64,000 nucleotides of DNA, taken from the NCBI RefSeq assembly GCF_008831285.2, contig NC_045146.1, positions 23,949,703 through 24,013,702 of the forward strand, in the 5' to 3' direction. Source of the stretch: Nymphaea colorata (taxonomy: Eukaryota > Streptophyta > Magnoliopsida > Nymphaeales > Nymphaeaceae). Below the pieces are notes generated by a model. It did no database searches. It was not told where the DNA came from and worked only from the letters and a program-made list of their open reading frames with translations. The translations under genes were made by a program, and so were the position numbers. How positions within the stretch are numbered: the stretch's first letter is position 1; each line of letters begins with the position of its first letter. Positions 13,737 through 24,380 of the stretch are shown one piece after another.

Positions 13737-16700
13737 ACAGGAATAACAAATTGTATTACAATACAATTTAACATAAATAGTATATACATATAAGTTTATA
13801 ACAGGTATAATAAGTTAACAACATATAAAACGATATGATATAAGTACGTAACATAAACATACTCATGTATACATATAACAGGTATGAGATATTCCAATAC
13901 TATATAACAGATTAAGTGACTAACAATATATACATATAACAGCATAATCAACATAACAATACATAATCAATACAACATAAAATACAAAACAATATATACT
14001 CAATTAAGAAACTTTAATTGAAAAGGATTCTATAAAGTAGGGGCGATTCCCCAGCCTGATTTCTCCATAATTGAAAGGGAACGTAACTTTTCACTTTCCC
14101 GAAGTGTTGGAGCCTAGGCCAGCCTAGGCAAGCTTAAGCACCAACCTAGGCGCCAAAACATATCTCGTCGCATAGGTGGTGGACTTAGGCAACGGGTGTG
14201 GACTTATTCTTAGTCCACGCCTAGGCGAGGCCCTAACAACATAGCAGACAAACTACTAAAAGACAAAGAATATCCCGGAAGCAAATCATATTGCACATTT
14301 GTACAAAGCACACTAATTGCAAACAGAAAAGTGAAAACAACTCTGGTACAAAAAAGCTACCCTGCAGGAAGAAAATTTCTTATAGATAAACATTTGCAAC
14401 AATGGCTCTTTTTTGAAATACAAGCTTATTCTGACACTCAAACACCAGAAAACCAAGTCCATGGCCCGCCCTGTACCAATCATGAACAAGCTATATTAGA
14501 ATTTCTATTTCCCATCAATGCCTCCCAAGCATTTCCTCCACAAAAGAGAGGGAATGTTTTTCCATATAGAATGGATGTTTGATCTGTCTCTGCTATACTC
14601 AATATAGTTGCTGGATCAACTATAACAGTTACAGAGTCAGAATATCGCCATGTTAAACCTCCCCACAGGTTCTAGCAAAAGAGGCTATTTAGTCTAGGAC
14701 AAGAAATTTGCTCCAATGAGTAGTGAGCAGAATGGAGAAATATTTCAAAATAAGCACCAAGGGATGCATGTCAACCTTAATTTTAGCATTTTATAATCAT
14801 CTAGCAGTAAAATGACTGACTTGCTTAGTTTTCAAGGCGCCTAGGCGCACCTAGCCTAAAAAGGCATCCAATATCTAAGCAGACTTTTATTCTGTTACTA
14901 ACACTTCAGTTCTTTGAGAGTTCTTCTGTAATCAAGTCATATCTAGCTACAATTAGTCACCATAATCAAGAATTGCATTTACTCTGCAAATGCAGATGAA
15001 GAAATTTACCAATATTTAACAAACTTTTACTCTGTTACTTGTGTACTGAACATTTGATGACCATGAATTGATAAGTATATGCAAGCAAGAGGATTTTTAC
15101 ACCATAGTAATTTAGGAAATGTTTTATGCTTCATGTGTTGACTATCATCTACATAGTTCATATTGTTTCTTTGCAGCTCTAACATCAGGCTATGTTGAAG
15201 AAGTGAGGTCTGCACATATTTCTCTGATTACTAGACATGCACCAAACAAGAGAAAATGGTGGTCGTTTTACCATAAACCTAGGTTTTAACATGGGTAAGA
15301 AGGCTGGCATAGGTTCCACAAAATATGTTTTAGAGCACATAAGATATATACAGAAATTGATGGTTTTATAGAATATGTACTTAAGGTATGGCTGGAACTT
15401 CCACTTGATGAGTTGATATAGAATACGTAACTAACGTACAGCAAGCTGTACTTAAAGAACAGAAATTATATAATATAACTGCATATAATATAAGTATATA
15501 CGTTATAACAGTGTATACTAAAATTACAAGACTTAATTTGAAGGGAAGGTGACTTTTCACCTTCCCATGGCCTAGTCCAGCCTAGGCGCACCTAAGCGCC
15601 AGTCTAACACCTATCGCCTAAGTGATGGACTTCGGCGACGGGTGTAGACTCATGCCTAGGCATGGACTAGTCCAACAACTAAGCTGACTTCTTACTGAAT
15701 CCTCCTCGCTTTAGCAGAAAGTTTGATCACTTTCACATGATCTTTAGAAAAGGTGTCATTTATTAAGCCAGATTCCTTACAAATAGCGGAAGGCCTTTTA
15801 TTCCATGTTGTGAAAAAGCTCTACTGCACATAAAACACATTATATCAAAAAACAAGTGCCAGAAAAAAACATTTTTTAAGTTTCACCTAGTAGAACAAAT
15901 AAACAACCAAGCATGCTGTTTGAAACACTAAAAAAATAAAAAGATAAAAAATCAGAAATTATCGGTTGAATTGAGCCCAATAAACATGGATCTGAAAATG
16001 TGATGTGTAAAATCAAAATTCCAGACAATGTGCATTACTCCATTCATCTTAGAATACCAATGGATAATGAACTTTACATCTTCAGATGATGATCACCTTT
16101 TGAGTTTTGACCACTAAGGCACTAACAGCAAGTTTCTGTAAGCAGATTCCCTGCTTTGCCAACTTGGGGAGAAAGATCAAGACATAACTCAATCTGAAGG
16201 ACTGAATAATACAGACCCATACAACAATCTGTAGTAGTTCACATTTCAAAACGTACCTGTGACCAAAGCATGACACCAGCCAAGAATGCCAGTGTATGAA
16301 GGATCTCATTCTCAGGGTTCAAGCCCATGGATATTAAAAGATCTGCTGATTTCTGCAACCAAAGACCAAAGGTCACAGAAGCTAACCCAAAGTAAATGAG
16401 CAAAGCAACTGCATTTCAATGCACAAAAACATGTACCTTCCAACACCAAGGCAATGCACCAAAGTACAAGATTGATGAGTCCATCGCAATTGTAAAGGCC
16501 TCATGAACAAAGTGGAAGCGACTGAAACCCAACATACAAGACTAAATGAGGTCACCAAATACCATTGCCAATCACCGGAACAAGAAAGTAAGGGCATACT
16601 AGTCATATTTGCAGCAGAATTTCCAAACAAGAAACCCAACCAGATATATTCAAAGTTTCAGACAAGAAGAACAGTGTTACCTCTTATCAAGGCTGTAAGC

Positions 16701-18701
16701 ACGTGATTTCTCAAATTTTTCCTGACTGACCACCCCTAGCAATGGTTTAGGAAGGGTGGGGAGCCTCAGAGCAGAATGCTGTCTCATGTCCAAATACGTC
16801 TCAAAAATGTACATTAAGATCATAAAACCTGCAGCAAGTGATAAATATTAGCAGCAGAGGACATGGTACTCTGCACCCATATTAACTATGGCAAGTAAGA
16901 TTACTATTTGTTTCCAATAAAAGAAACTACAGGACCTAATGTTGTCCTAGACACAATACAAAGTAATATTTTAAGAAATAGCAGACTGTTAACAATTAAC
17001 AACACACTTGGAGGATTACCAGCTAATGTTCCCCCTTTTTGAAAAAAAAAAAAAAAAAAAGAAGAAGAAGGTTTCCAGCACCAAAGACGGAGGACAAAAC
17101 CCTAGCAAGATTTTTTAAAGAACCAGGAAATATCATACCAAAACCAAAGATAGAAAACATCAGACTGATATAATAACACACGTAAGCTCCTCCCCTCTTC
17201 CCCCTTCCTCCCTCAAGGTGAATATCCTGTTCTTTTTATATCAAATCATTATACAGATGTGGGCCTTTCAGCAAAACCAAGATCCAGCGACATAATTGAG
17301 GAAAAACCTGCCTATTTCCATTATATTTTTTTTACACAAAATTCAATGCAAGCTTTAGAAGCTTTAATGAAGGTATCTTTGTAGAGTATCACTGTGATTG
17401 CTTAGTATCCCTTTGTACATTTTAGTGTACATTTTCTTTGTTTGAGTAATCAAAGGGTTGTTGGAAAATTTTATTCTCCTATTCTGTTGGTTAATGTGAT
17501 TATTTATTAGTAAACAGTTTTACACAATTTATTTTTCCTATTTATCGCTTAAATTCCAAACTTCTAAATCTCGGTGGTTTTCTTCGTATAGTTAAAGCAG
17601 TCCATGATAAATTATAACGTGCCACTGTATGCCTATGGTATATATTATATATCTAATAACCATTATCCCATGTGGCCATTCAACAGGATTTTTGTAGCAT
17701 CAATACAAGGTAGAACTCCATCAACATTGCAGCTTTTTTTCTGTTAAAGTATGTAAAACATTTTGAAAAAAGACAAACCAGAAACAAACCGGCAGCTCCG
17801 GAATGGCTGCATGAAAACTTAGCGCCACTCACCCATAGTAAATAACTCTTCTTCGACTCGTCGCCGTTCTAACGAATGTTTGCGTGACCTCTAAACCCAC
17901 GAATAACCGTGCCATTTACATGACGACATTTACAGAGTTTATTAGCCAAAGCAACTGGATGCTTCCGGAGCAACAACCCCGTCGTCTCATACAAGAGCAG
18001 TAAAAAGATAATACTAATAAACAGCCAAAAAAGGTACAGAACAACTATTCTCGATACTCGTGGACATTAACAAGGTAAAGTTTAAATTTTCAGTGAACTC
18101 CATATCGTAACCTATGAAGGAAAAACATAAATATGTCCCTTATTTTTAACACACTTCTAGTGGACTGATATCTGGGAGGTATACTAGAACACCAGCCTGA
18201 GACAATATCACATATAATTCAGTAACCAGATGCACAAAACATGGACTAGCGCGAGTCTGCCCCTATTTTCGAAGTAAAGACCCTAGTCAAAAAGACTTAT
18301 CGTGAAAAACCAAGGAATCAGCTCGTCTACTTTGCTCCATTCTCACACACAACTCAAGAAACAAATCCGCAGAAAAAACCTACTGAAAGCGCAACCTATG
18401 ATACAGCCCAAAACGAAAGATCCCCAAACACTGCGATTGTTCTTTGGAGGCATAGCCAGAGCGACCTTATTGATACTAAAGAATCAAATTATCATCTCGG
18501 CTTCCATCAAAACCCTAGAAACAAAAGCCACCGGAAACCAAAAACGACCATCCTGACCCAACGACTTCCAGAACATGCAAGCAAGCTCGACGATCAAACA
18601 CCGCCCCAAGGAAGCAACTAGGAGGGAAATTGTAGAAGAAGAATGAGGGTGGGCGGCCAGGAGGGCGTACCTAGAACGGCTTCCATATAAGGAAACTCCA
18701 T
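8999..18701 (-). CDS. STE24: CAAX prenyl protease 1 (STE24/FACE1), 14 exons
   Basis: ER-membrane zinc metalloprotease that removes the last three residues of prenylated CAAX proteins. Exons, 5' to 3': 18671-18701, 16681-16828, 16437-16521, 16257-16352, 12935-13000, 12670-12768, 12361-12474, 12127-12237, 10673-10735, 10368-10460, 10056-10169, 9323-9394, 9182-9247, 8999-9115. All junctions are GT-AG and join in frame to 424 aa plus TAG, the same length as I recall for the Arabidopsis protein. The start MEFPYMEAVLGFMI leads into the first membrane span. The catalytic HELGH falls at residues 284-288; the third zinc ligand is expected in FEFQADAFA, split between exons 12 and 13. The conserved RSSHSN and LPDGDLR are intact. 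Intron 4 (13001-16256) is swollen by repeats; introns 1 and 8 are also long. Nothing suggests loss of function. Confidence 0.97.
10410..10424 (-). other. STE24: HELGH zinc-protease active site of STE24
   Basis: These 15 bases encode His-Glu-Leu-Gly-His in exon 10, the HExxH signature in which the two histidines bind zinc and the glutamate activates water (family M48). It lies inside one exon. Confidence 0.95.
13250..14240. mobile_element. CCTAGGCG-type repeat, copy A, in STE24 intron 4
   Basis: Both ends are GC-rich and built from CCTAGGC/GCCTAGGCG words: GCGCCTAGCGCGTAGGCGAGG near 13255 and GCCTAGGCGAGGCCC near 14219-14233. The interior is AT-rich and repetitive. A second, diverged copy with the same order (start, AT-rich middle, a TTTTCAC-TTCCC box, GCCTAGGC block, GACGGGTGT-type block, AACAAC end) lies at 14832-15679. 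No coding capacity is visible. It is a non-autonomous element by structure; I cannot place its superfamily, and its exact ends are approximate. Confidence 0.6.
13530..13990. repeat. Degenerate TATACATATAACAGGTAT repeats inside copy A
   Basis: The words TATACATATAACAG, AACAGGTAT and TATAACAG recur many times at irregular spacing, with a perfect (TA)n run at about 13695-13728. The pattern suggests an old expanded tandem array in the middle of the element. Confidence 0.7.
14832..15679. mobile_element. CCTAGGCG-type repeat, copy B, in STE24 intron 4
   Basis: It starts AAGGCGCCTAGGCGCACC near 14834 and ends GCCTAGGCATGGAC...CCAACAAC near 15679. The right third aligns by eye with copy A (GCCTAG-CCAGCCTAGGC, then GACTT-GGCGACGGGTGT and a GCCTAGGC block). 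It is shorter and much diverged, which suggests either an older insertion or different decay. Boundaries are approximate. Confidence 0.55.
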
Positions 18702-19599
18702 CCTTATTTAAAATTGGAAATGGCGGCCTAGCAGCGCACAGAAAGAGAGAGAGATTCAGAGTGGGCGAGAACGAATCATCCGGCTGTGAATCGAGGGAAG
18801 GGGGGAGGGAAAGGGATCGACCACACTTATCCTCGAGTTCGAAGCTTCTCGGGGAAGCCTCAACCTGTTTCCCCGACTAGGAAAACGAAGAATGATCGAA
18901 ACAACGGACCCGAAGAAGCATCTGCCGTCGTCCCGCCCCCATTTATACCACGCGTCTTCCGCGACCCTTTCTGTCTCTTTTTTTCCCTGCCCCTTTTTCT
19001 TCCTCGCGTTTTTTTCTTCTTGGTGAAGATCCCCGGAGAAAGCAAATGACAGCAACTCGTTATCGCCAAAATATCGGCGAGATCAAACACTTCACTTATT
19101 TAATCCTTTTTCTGTTTTTTTTGTCGTTTTTTTAGTAGAAACCCTTAAAAGTAATTATATTTCCAGCACAGTTTGTGGAAGATGTACCAGAAATAAACTT
19201 AAGATTAAAATGTTTTTCATTTTAATCGTCTCTTTCAAATAAAAGTGAGGGTTTTGTCGTTTCCTATTGCACATGATTCGAATTATAATCGTTAAAAATC
19301 AAGCAAATAAATTAATTGGAACGTCGCATTATTATTTGGTCGCCAATTATAATTGAAAAAAGGAAAGTTACATTTAAATTGAATTCAAAAAAATGAAGAC
19401 ACGCTTTTATGCAAAGATCGATCCAAGTAACGATGGTTATGAATGTTGTCCTTGTCTATTGGTCATTGTCCACTTTCAAATGAATAGTAGAGGCAAGCTT
19501 TAATAGGAGTCGATGCCATGCCACATGTCCATAAAAAAATGGTCTCGCCCATCTCAACAACTTTTTAGGGTACGTTCAAAATTGGGTCTTGATCCTATA

Positions 19600-19602
<3 letters not shown>

Positions 19603-19632
<30 letters not shown>
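19603..19632. repeat. (TA)n microsatellite
   Basis: About fifteen TA units. Simple repeat. Confidence 0.93.
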
Positions 19633-19633
<1 letters not shown>

Positions 19634-20297
19634 TTATTTTAAAGGTGTTGCATGAACACACCCTTAATATTGACGCTAAAATTGGATTTCCTGCTTGTTT
19701 TAGCATCGTATCATGCATGAAAAACGCCCACAAAAGTTGATCCGGACCTAACAAATCAAGACAAACTAATTAAACTTATCAGATTTCGTAGAGTATCATG
19801 TCAATGCCTTTTTTAGAAGGAACAAGGTGAGAAATATCAAGATGGAGTATAAAATAGGGTAACCTTTTTGCAGAGTCATGCAATATCAAGTCCAGTCCAA
19901 GTTGCTACCTTTTGATACGTGCATATAGGCGAACTGACTCTTTAATGAAACACGAAACCTCGGGGAAAGGTGCCCCTCGATCAGGTGCAGGAGCATCGGG
20001 GACGCAGATGATTTGCTTGGATAATCCGAACCAGAATTCTATACAGCAACAAAGAGAGGTAGCTCTACAACCATATACTGACAATTTATCTTTTCTCTAT
20101 GAACTGTTGTTTATATGAAGAGATTGCAAGCTAATCAATACGAATATTACTTATATTAAAGATATTGTAGTGGCATTGTCTCAGTAACCCAAGAATATTG
20201 ACAACGTAGAGCTAATTGACCAAACATTTTATTTTTCGTTGACCATGCAAAACTTAGGTGAACTTTAAAACAAAAGTACAATTTTCATTATTGCTAA

Positions 20298-20300
<3 letters not shown>

Positions 20301-20337
<37 letters not shown>
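20301..20337. repeat. (TA)n microsatellite
   Basis: About eighteen TA units. Simple repeat. Confidence 0.95.
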
Positions 20338-20339
<2 letters not shown>

Positions 20340-21665
20340 AAGCCTACTTCAATTCCATTGAGGTTGAGAAAGACTGATTAACTGGGTTCATTTATGCATG
20401 TCTCGCCTTTCACCGAGGAAAATAAATTTATGGGTTCCGTTGCAAAGGGATCGTAGTGTCTTTGACTTCTTGGTTTACGCTCTCTTGTCGCTATTATCTG
20501 GTCCGGTGCATATTCGCAGGGATGGTGCTTTGAAGGTGTAGGTGTTCTACTTGCTGTATTTGCTGTTGTTTGATGGGTGAGTGCTGGTTATTCGGCTGTA
20601 TATTTGAGGTATTGATCGTGCCTATGTCGCGAAAGACGCGCTTCCTAGAGGTTTCGATTGATTCTGTGCGTTGCAATCGTCTGTTGAAATGCCTCAGCGA
20701 TACGGGGTTCTTTGGAGTGCAGCAGTTGGATTTGCATATAGTGGAATACGAGTAAAGGCAGTTGACAGCGGACAATGCATGAAGGTTTAATGCCCAATTC
20801 GTTATCTGTTGCACTAATTCAAAGCTTATTTTTTTCGGTGGGGTAGTTTTAGTTGGATGTGCCATTGGAAGTATGAGTTGGATGTGCCAAGGAGATCAAT
20901 TGCTTGGTGATGGAGACGAGGAATTAGTAAGCGCGTTTTCGGTTATTCTGCACTGGTCTGTAGAGGCTGAGGCTTGAAGGCTTTAAAATAAACCATATTG
21001 GTGCAGAAAGAAGTGAACTGAAACATGATTGGACAAATGGCTATCGTGCTTGCTAGGAGTCGCTAAAAACCTGACCGTGCGAGAAAGGTCAATTGCAAAG
21101 CCTTGAAAAAGAGTTCTTCCCAGATGGTTCTGTTACAATCATTCTTCTTGTTATGTCCTTCGCAATTTCGACTTGGTCTCTCGATGAGATCGAGGAGAGA
21201 AATGAAAAAGAGGGGCAATTTCATGATGTAGCTACCATCTTGATTTTCAAGAAGGCAATTCCAGTCCATCTATTTCTGTTAAGACGTTAATAGTTTTCAG
21301 ACAATAAGAAGCGTCTTTAGCACAAGCACTCCGAGATGATCCGATGATGTAAGTGTATGTTTTTACTCCTATTCAGTTTACGTTGGCTGTTCGGAAAAGG
21401 AAGATCCTTAAAATCAAAATGAGCCTATGGTTGATCTGCATCGTTGAGGTGGTGCGCGTTTGATCTCCTGGAAATATTTGTTCGAGCCTTGAGGTCTTCT
21501 TTTGTTGTTAAAATCACCAGTATAATGTTTCATGTCTCTTATTTTTTTGGTTTTGTTTGCTTTGCTGTAGTATGTGCAGATCCAATGAAAACAAAAATTT
21601 CAGCTGCTCAGCACACATGCTTCTCAGGAAGATTAGATTTTGCCTTTTACTGTATCCATTCTAAA

Positions 21666-21844
21666 CAGTAGTGGAGCCAGAAATTTTGGCTGGAGGGGCA
21701 CTAATTCAAAAAGTTTCATGCCTTTAGGGGCACCATGATATATGGATAATCAAATACTTGATGACAACAATATGAAAATAAAGATATTTTGTGAGGCTGG
21801 TGTGGGTAACTGCCAACAACTGCCCATATGTGGCTCCACCATTG
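21666..21844. mobile_element. 179-bp hAT-like MITE with 8-bp target-site duplication
   Basis: The left end reads CAGTAGTGGAGCCAGA; the right end, reverse-complemented, reads CAATGGTGGAGCCACA. These inverted termini share the GTGGAGCCA core. The flanking 8 bases are ATTCTAAA (21658-21665) and ATTTTAAA (21845-21852), matching at 7 of 8, as expected for a hAT superfamily insertion. The element has no coding capacity. Related ends occur elsewhere in the window near 27753, 27896, 28101, 29865, 30050, 35089 and 35974. Confidence 0.8.
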
Positions 21845-21854
21845 ATTTTAAATC

Positions 21855-22045
21855 TAAGCACGAAGAGTAAAGTTTTTTCAGAAGCTGTTAACGTACTGGT
21901 TATAGCCAGAGCAAGGATAACATATCCCCTCTAAACCAACACAAAAAGAGTAAAGTTTTTCCAAAAGCTGTTCACGAACTGGTTATAGACAGATCAATTA
22001 TAACATTCCGTGGTTATAGACAGATCAGTTATAGCATTCCACAGG
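21855..22045. repeat. Local tandem repeat, two and a half diverged units
   Basis: AGAGTAAAGTTTTT-C-AAGCTGTT-ACG-ACTGGTTATAG occurs near 21863 and again near 21947. A third partial unit, TGGTTATAGACAGATCA-TTATA-CATTCC, follows at about 22011. Units are ~85 bp and imperfect. Confidence 0.75.
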
Positions 22046-23279
22046 GAAACTGTTGTCTTATGAATCTGAACCTACCAGACTGCCATAACAAGGACGAAGC
22101 ATGGACTAGGACTAACTAGGTGCCCTGACCATGGAGACATTCTATTGCAGATCAGACTTATAAAACCTTTCTCTTGGTGATTGACATGCTCGCGTTGTTA
22201 GTGAATGATCCTATTGTGTTTGGTAATATGAAGTGTTCCCTCATTGTTTACCGTTCAGCCAGATGGCTTGCTAGCAACAAAAGCATTTTAGTCTGAAATG
22301 TTGTAGCTAGAGTGAAGCCAAATTTAGAGTTTGACAGCCTTGCTGATCTCAGACTGCCAAGGATCTCAATTTAACAACTCATCTACAAAGTGTTTGATTA
22401 CTTCAGATTTGAAATTCGTGGCTTAGTTGTTTGATAATTTGTATGTAGTGAGATTGGTCTTCATCGACTATGTTCTGCCAAAGTCCTGCCATTGTTTGAG
22501 CTGTGAAATGGCAGGTCATGAATGAGTTGGAATGTGCTTTTCACTTTTCAGAGGACAGTTTCACGTCATATTTTTAACCGTTCAGAACAACAATAGAAAT
22601 TTGCGTTTCCAAAAGGGAAGTTAGGTCTAGCTGCCTTCCAGTAATTTGACTATTTAATTTTTGCACAAATTTTGGTGCTGTGATGTTTTCATTTCCTACT
22701 GAAATGTTAAAAACCCATAGGAATTGAAATATCTTTCTTTTCCTGTTGTCGCTAACATGTCAGATGCCTGTCTGCTTGTGCCGTTAGTTGGAAAACTGGT
22801 TAATCAATAGAAAGTTTGGTATGTTGGGGGCCCTATGATAAAACTTTCTCAAATGAAGAACCACCATTGTGGATCAAACACTTTCTTTTGGAGAAGATCT
22901 CACAAGGTCCTCTTGTGGAACTCTTTGCAGATAAAAGATGCATCCATATACTGTATATAAGAAGAGGGGAGAGTAGTGGGGAATCAGTCTAATGCCTGAA
23001 AATCTTAAATGGGGAAACTGAAACATAAAAGCCTGAGTTAAAGCTGCATAATCTACAAAGTTAATTGTTAAGCTTCTTTCCATGATGCCAGCACATGCAA
23101 GTGTCAGATCGGGTGTGGTGCAGGTTCAGTTTCTTCATCAATGTTATTGAGCATGGCACTTGACATTATGCTGCTTGAGGATTTACTATGTAGGTTCTTA
23201 CCACTGCATTGAGAAAACAAAATTGAAATAAACAGATCAGAACACCATGTCTTCTACGATGGTTAGCACATGCTTCTGT

Positions 23280-24380
23280 TCATGCAGAAACAACCTCAAC
23301 ATAATTTGGAAACGGTTTTGAAGAATCAACAGACCTGCAAAGATGGACCAGAACCTTATTTCGGCCTTTGATGATCCGATGGAATGCTTCCCTGACCTGC
23401 CTCCGAAAAATCTTCAGCCCTTTCTCCAAGCTATCACATACATCTTTCATCTCTAGCAGCTGCTGCCGGACCTCAGTTATTTTCCCTTCCTCCAACAGTA
23501 ATTGGTCTGACCCAACTAGTTCTGTTAAACGCTGACTGCATCGTTCTATGATTTGCAATTCCTTCATTAAACCAGTCACACCACATCCTTCTTTGCCTTT
23601 TTTCCTCCACTCCTCATGTATCGTCTCTTGGATGGCTATCATTGGCGCAGCCCATTCATACTGGCGGCCTGGTGGTGCTGGCACAAGTAAGTTTGTGTTC
23701 ATTCCCCTGTCTCCACATGTGATGGCTACCACCAGCATCCGCATGACAAAGGCTAAAACATAACTCATTGTGTAAGTATGGACAATGACAGAGCTATTGT
23801 CGAAAGCTCGTGGGGGCACTATGAGGTCCTTCCCTATTGCATGAAGAAGGACACACAGATTATTTCGCTCATTTGCCTTCCGACCTGACAATCTGCTTCC
23901 TGTATCATTGTTCTCACCAAGCAACTTGATGAGTTCACCAAGTTCTTTCTTTGCACGCATCGCATGGGATTTGCTCATGGGTTGGGATAATGCATGGACA
24001 ATGATCTTTGCATGGGAAAGGCAAATGCAGATGTGATCAAGAACTTCCCCAACAGCAACACAAATATCAAGTGCCTTGAGGGAACGGTCAAAGAAGTCAG
24101 AGATGGCAAGGCGTTTTGGGCGGTGCAGGAGCAGAGCAGATGTGAAATGTTCGTGGCAATAGATGAAGGAATTGAGAAGCCTGAGGAGCCATGTGAGAGA
24201 GAGTACATGGTTGTTGCTTGCTGAGGCAAGGTCGAGGAATGTATCTGCTACAAGTTTCTGGTAATCATCATGGTGGTGTTGATTGTCATCAAGATCTACC
24301 AGGGAAACCTGGTTCCTGCGAAGGCTGAGAAGGGAGCGACCAAGAGAGGCAAAGGTGGTGGCTGCATGCTGGTATTCCAT
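23280..24380 (-). CDS. ROH1/BYPASS1-related protein (DUF793 type)
   Basis: The start chosen is the ATG at 24380, giving about 366 aa beginning MEYQHAATTFASLGRSLLSLRRNQV, which is how ROH1-type proteins begin (an SFGRSLLSLRRxQV-like block). The open frame runs 69 codons further upstream, but that part is basic and unlike the family, so I treat it as untranslated leader. Visible family traits are a helical N-terminal half (LTWLLRLLNSFIYCHEHF), a central hydrophobic stretch (TYTMSYVLAFVMRMLVVAI), a WAAPMIAIQETIHEEW block and a coiled, charged C-terminal third (ITEVRQQLLEMKDVCDSLEKGL). ROH1 of Arabidopsis binds the exocyst subunit EXO70A1; relatives include BYPASS1, which limits a root-derived signal. 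Which branch this gene belongs to needs a tree. It is one exon, typical of the family. No defect is visible. Confidence 0.8.
   Translation of the reverse strand: MEYQHAATTFASLGRSLLSLRRNQVSLVDLDDNQHHHDDYQKLVADTFLDLASASNNHVLSLTWLLRLLNSFIYCHEHFTSALLLHRPKRLAISDFFDRSLKALDICVAVGEVLDHICICLSHAKIIVHALSQPMSKSHAMRAKKELGELIKLLGENNDTGSRLSGRKANERNNLCVLLHAIGKDLIVPPRAFDNSSVIVHTYTMSYVLAFVMRMLVVAITCGDRGMNTNLLVPAPPGRQYEWAAPMIAIQETIHEEWRKKGKEGCGVTGLMKELQIIERCSQRLTELVGSDQLLLEEGKITEVRQQLLEMKDVCDSLEKGLKIFRRQVREAFHRIIKGRNKVLVHLCRSVDSSKPFPNYVEVVSA

Larger units (their letters stand above)
18702..23279. other. Intergenic region between the STE24 start and the ROH1-like gene
   Basis: The first ~300 bases hold the STE24 promoter and 5' untranslated region. 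(TA)n tracts lie at about 19603-19632 and 20301-20337. A complete small hAT-like MITE sits at 21666-21844, with a local repeat after it. The part 20490-20870 is open on both strands (123 codons minus, 61 plus), but the translations look random to me. No gene is called. Confidence 0.5.
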
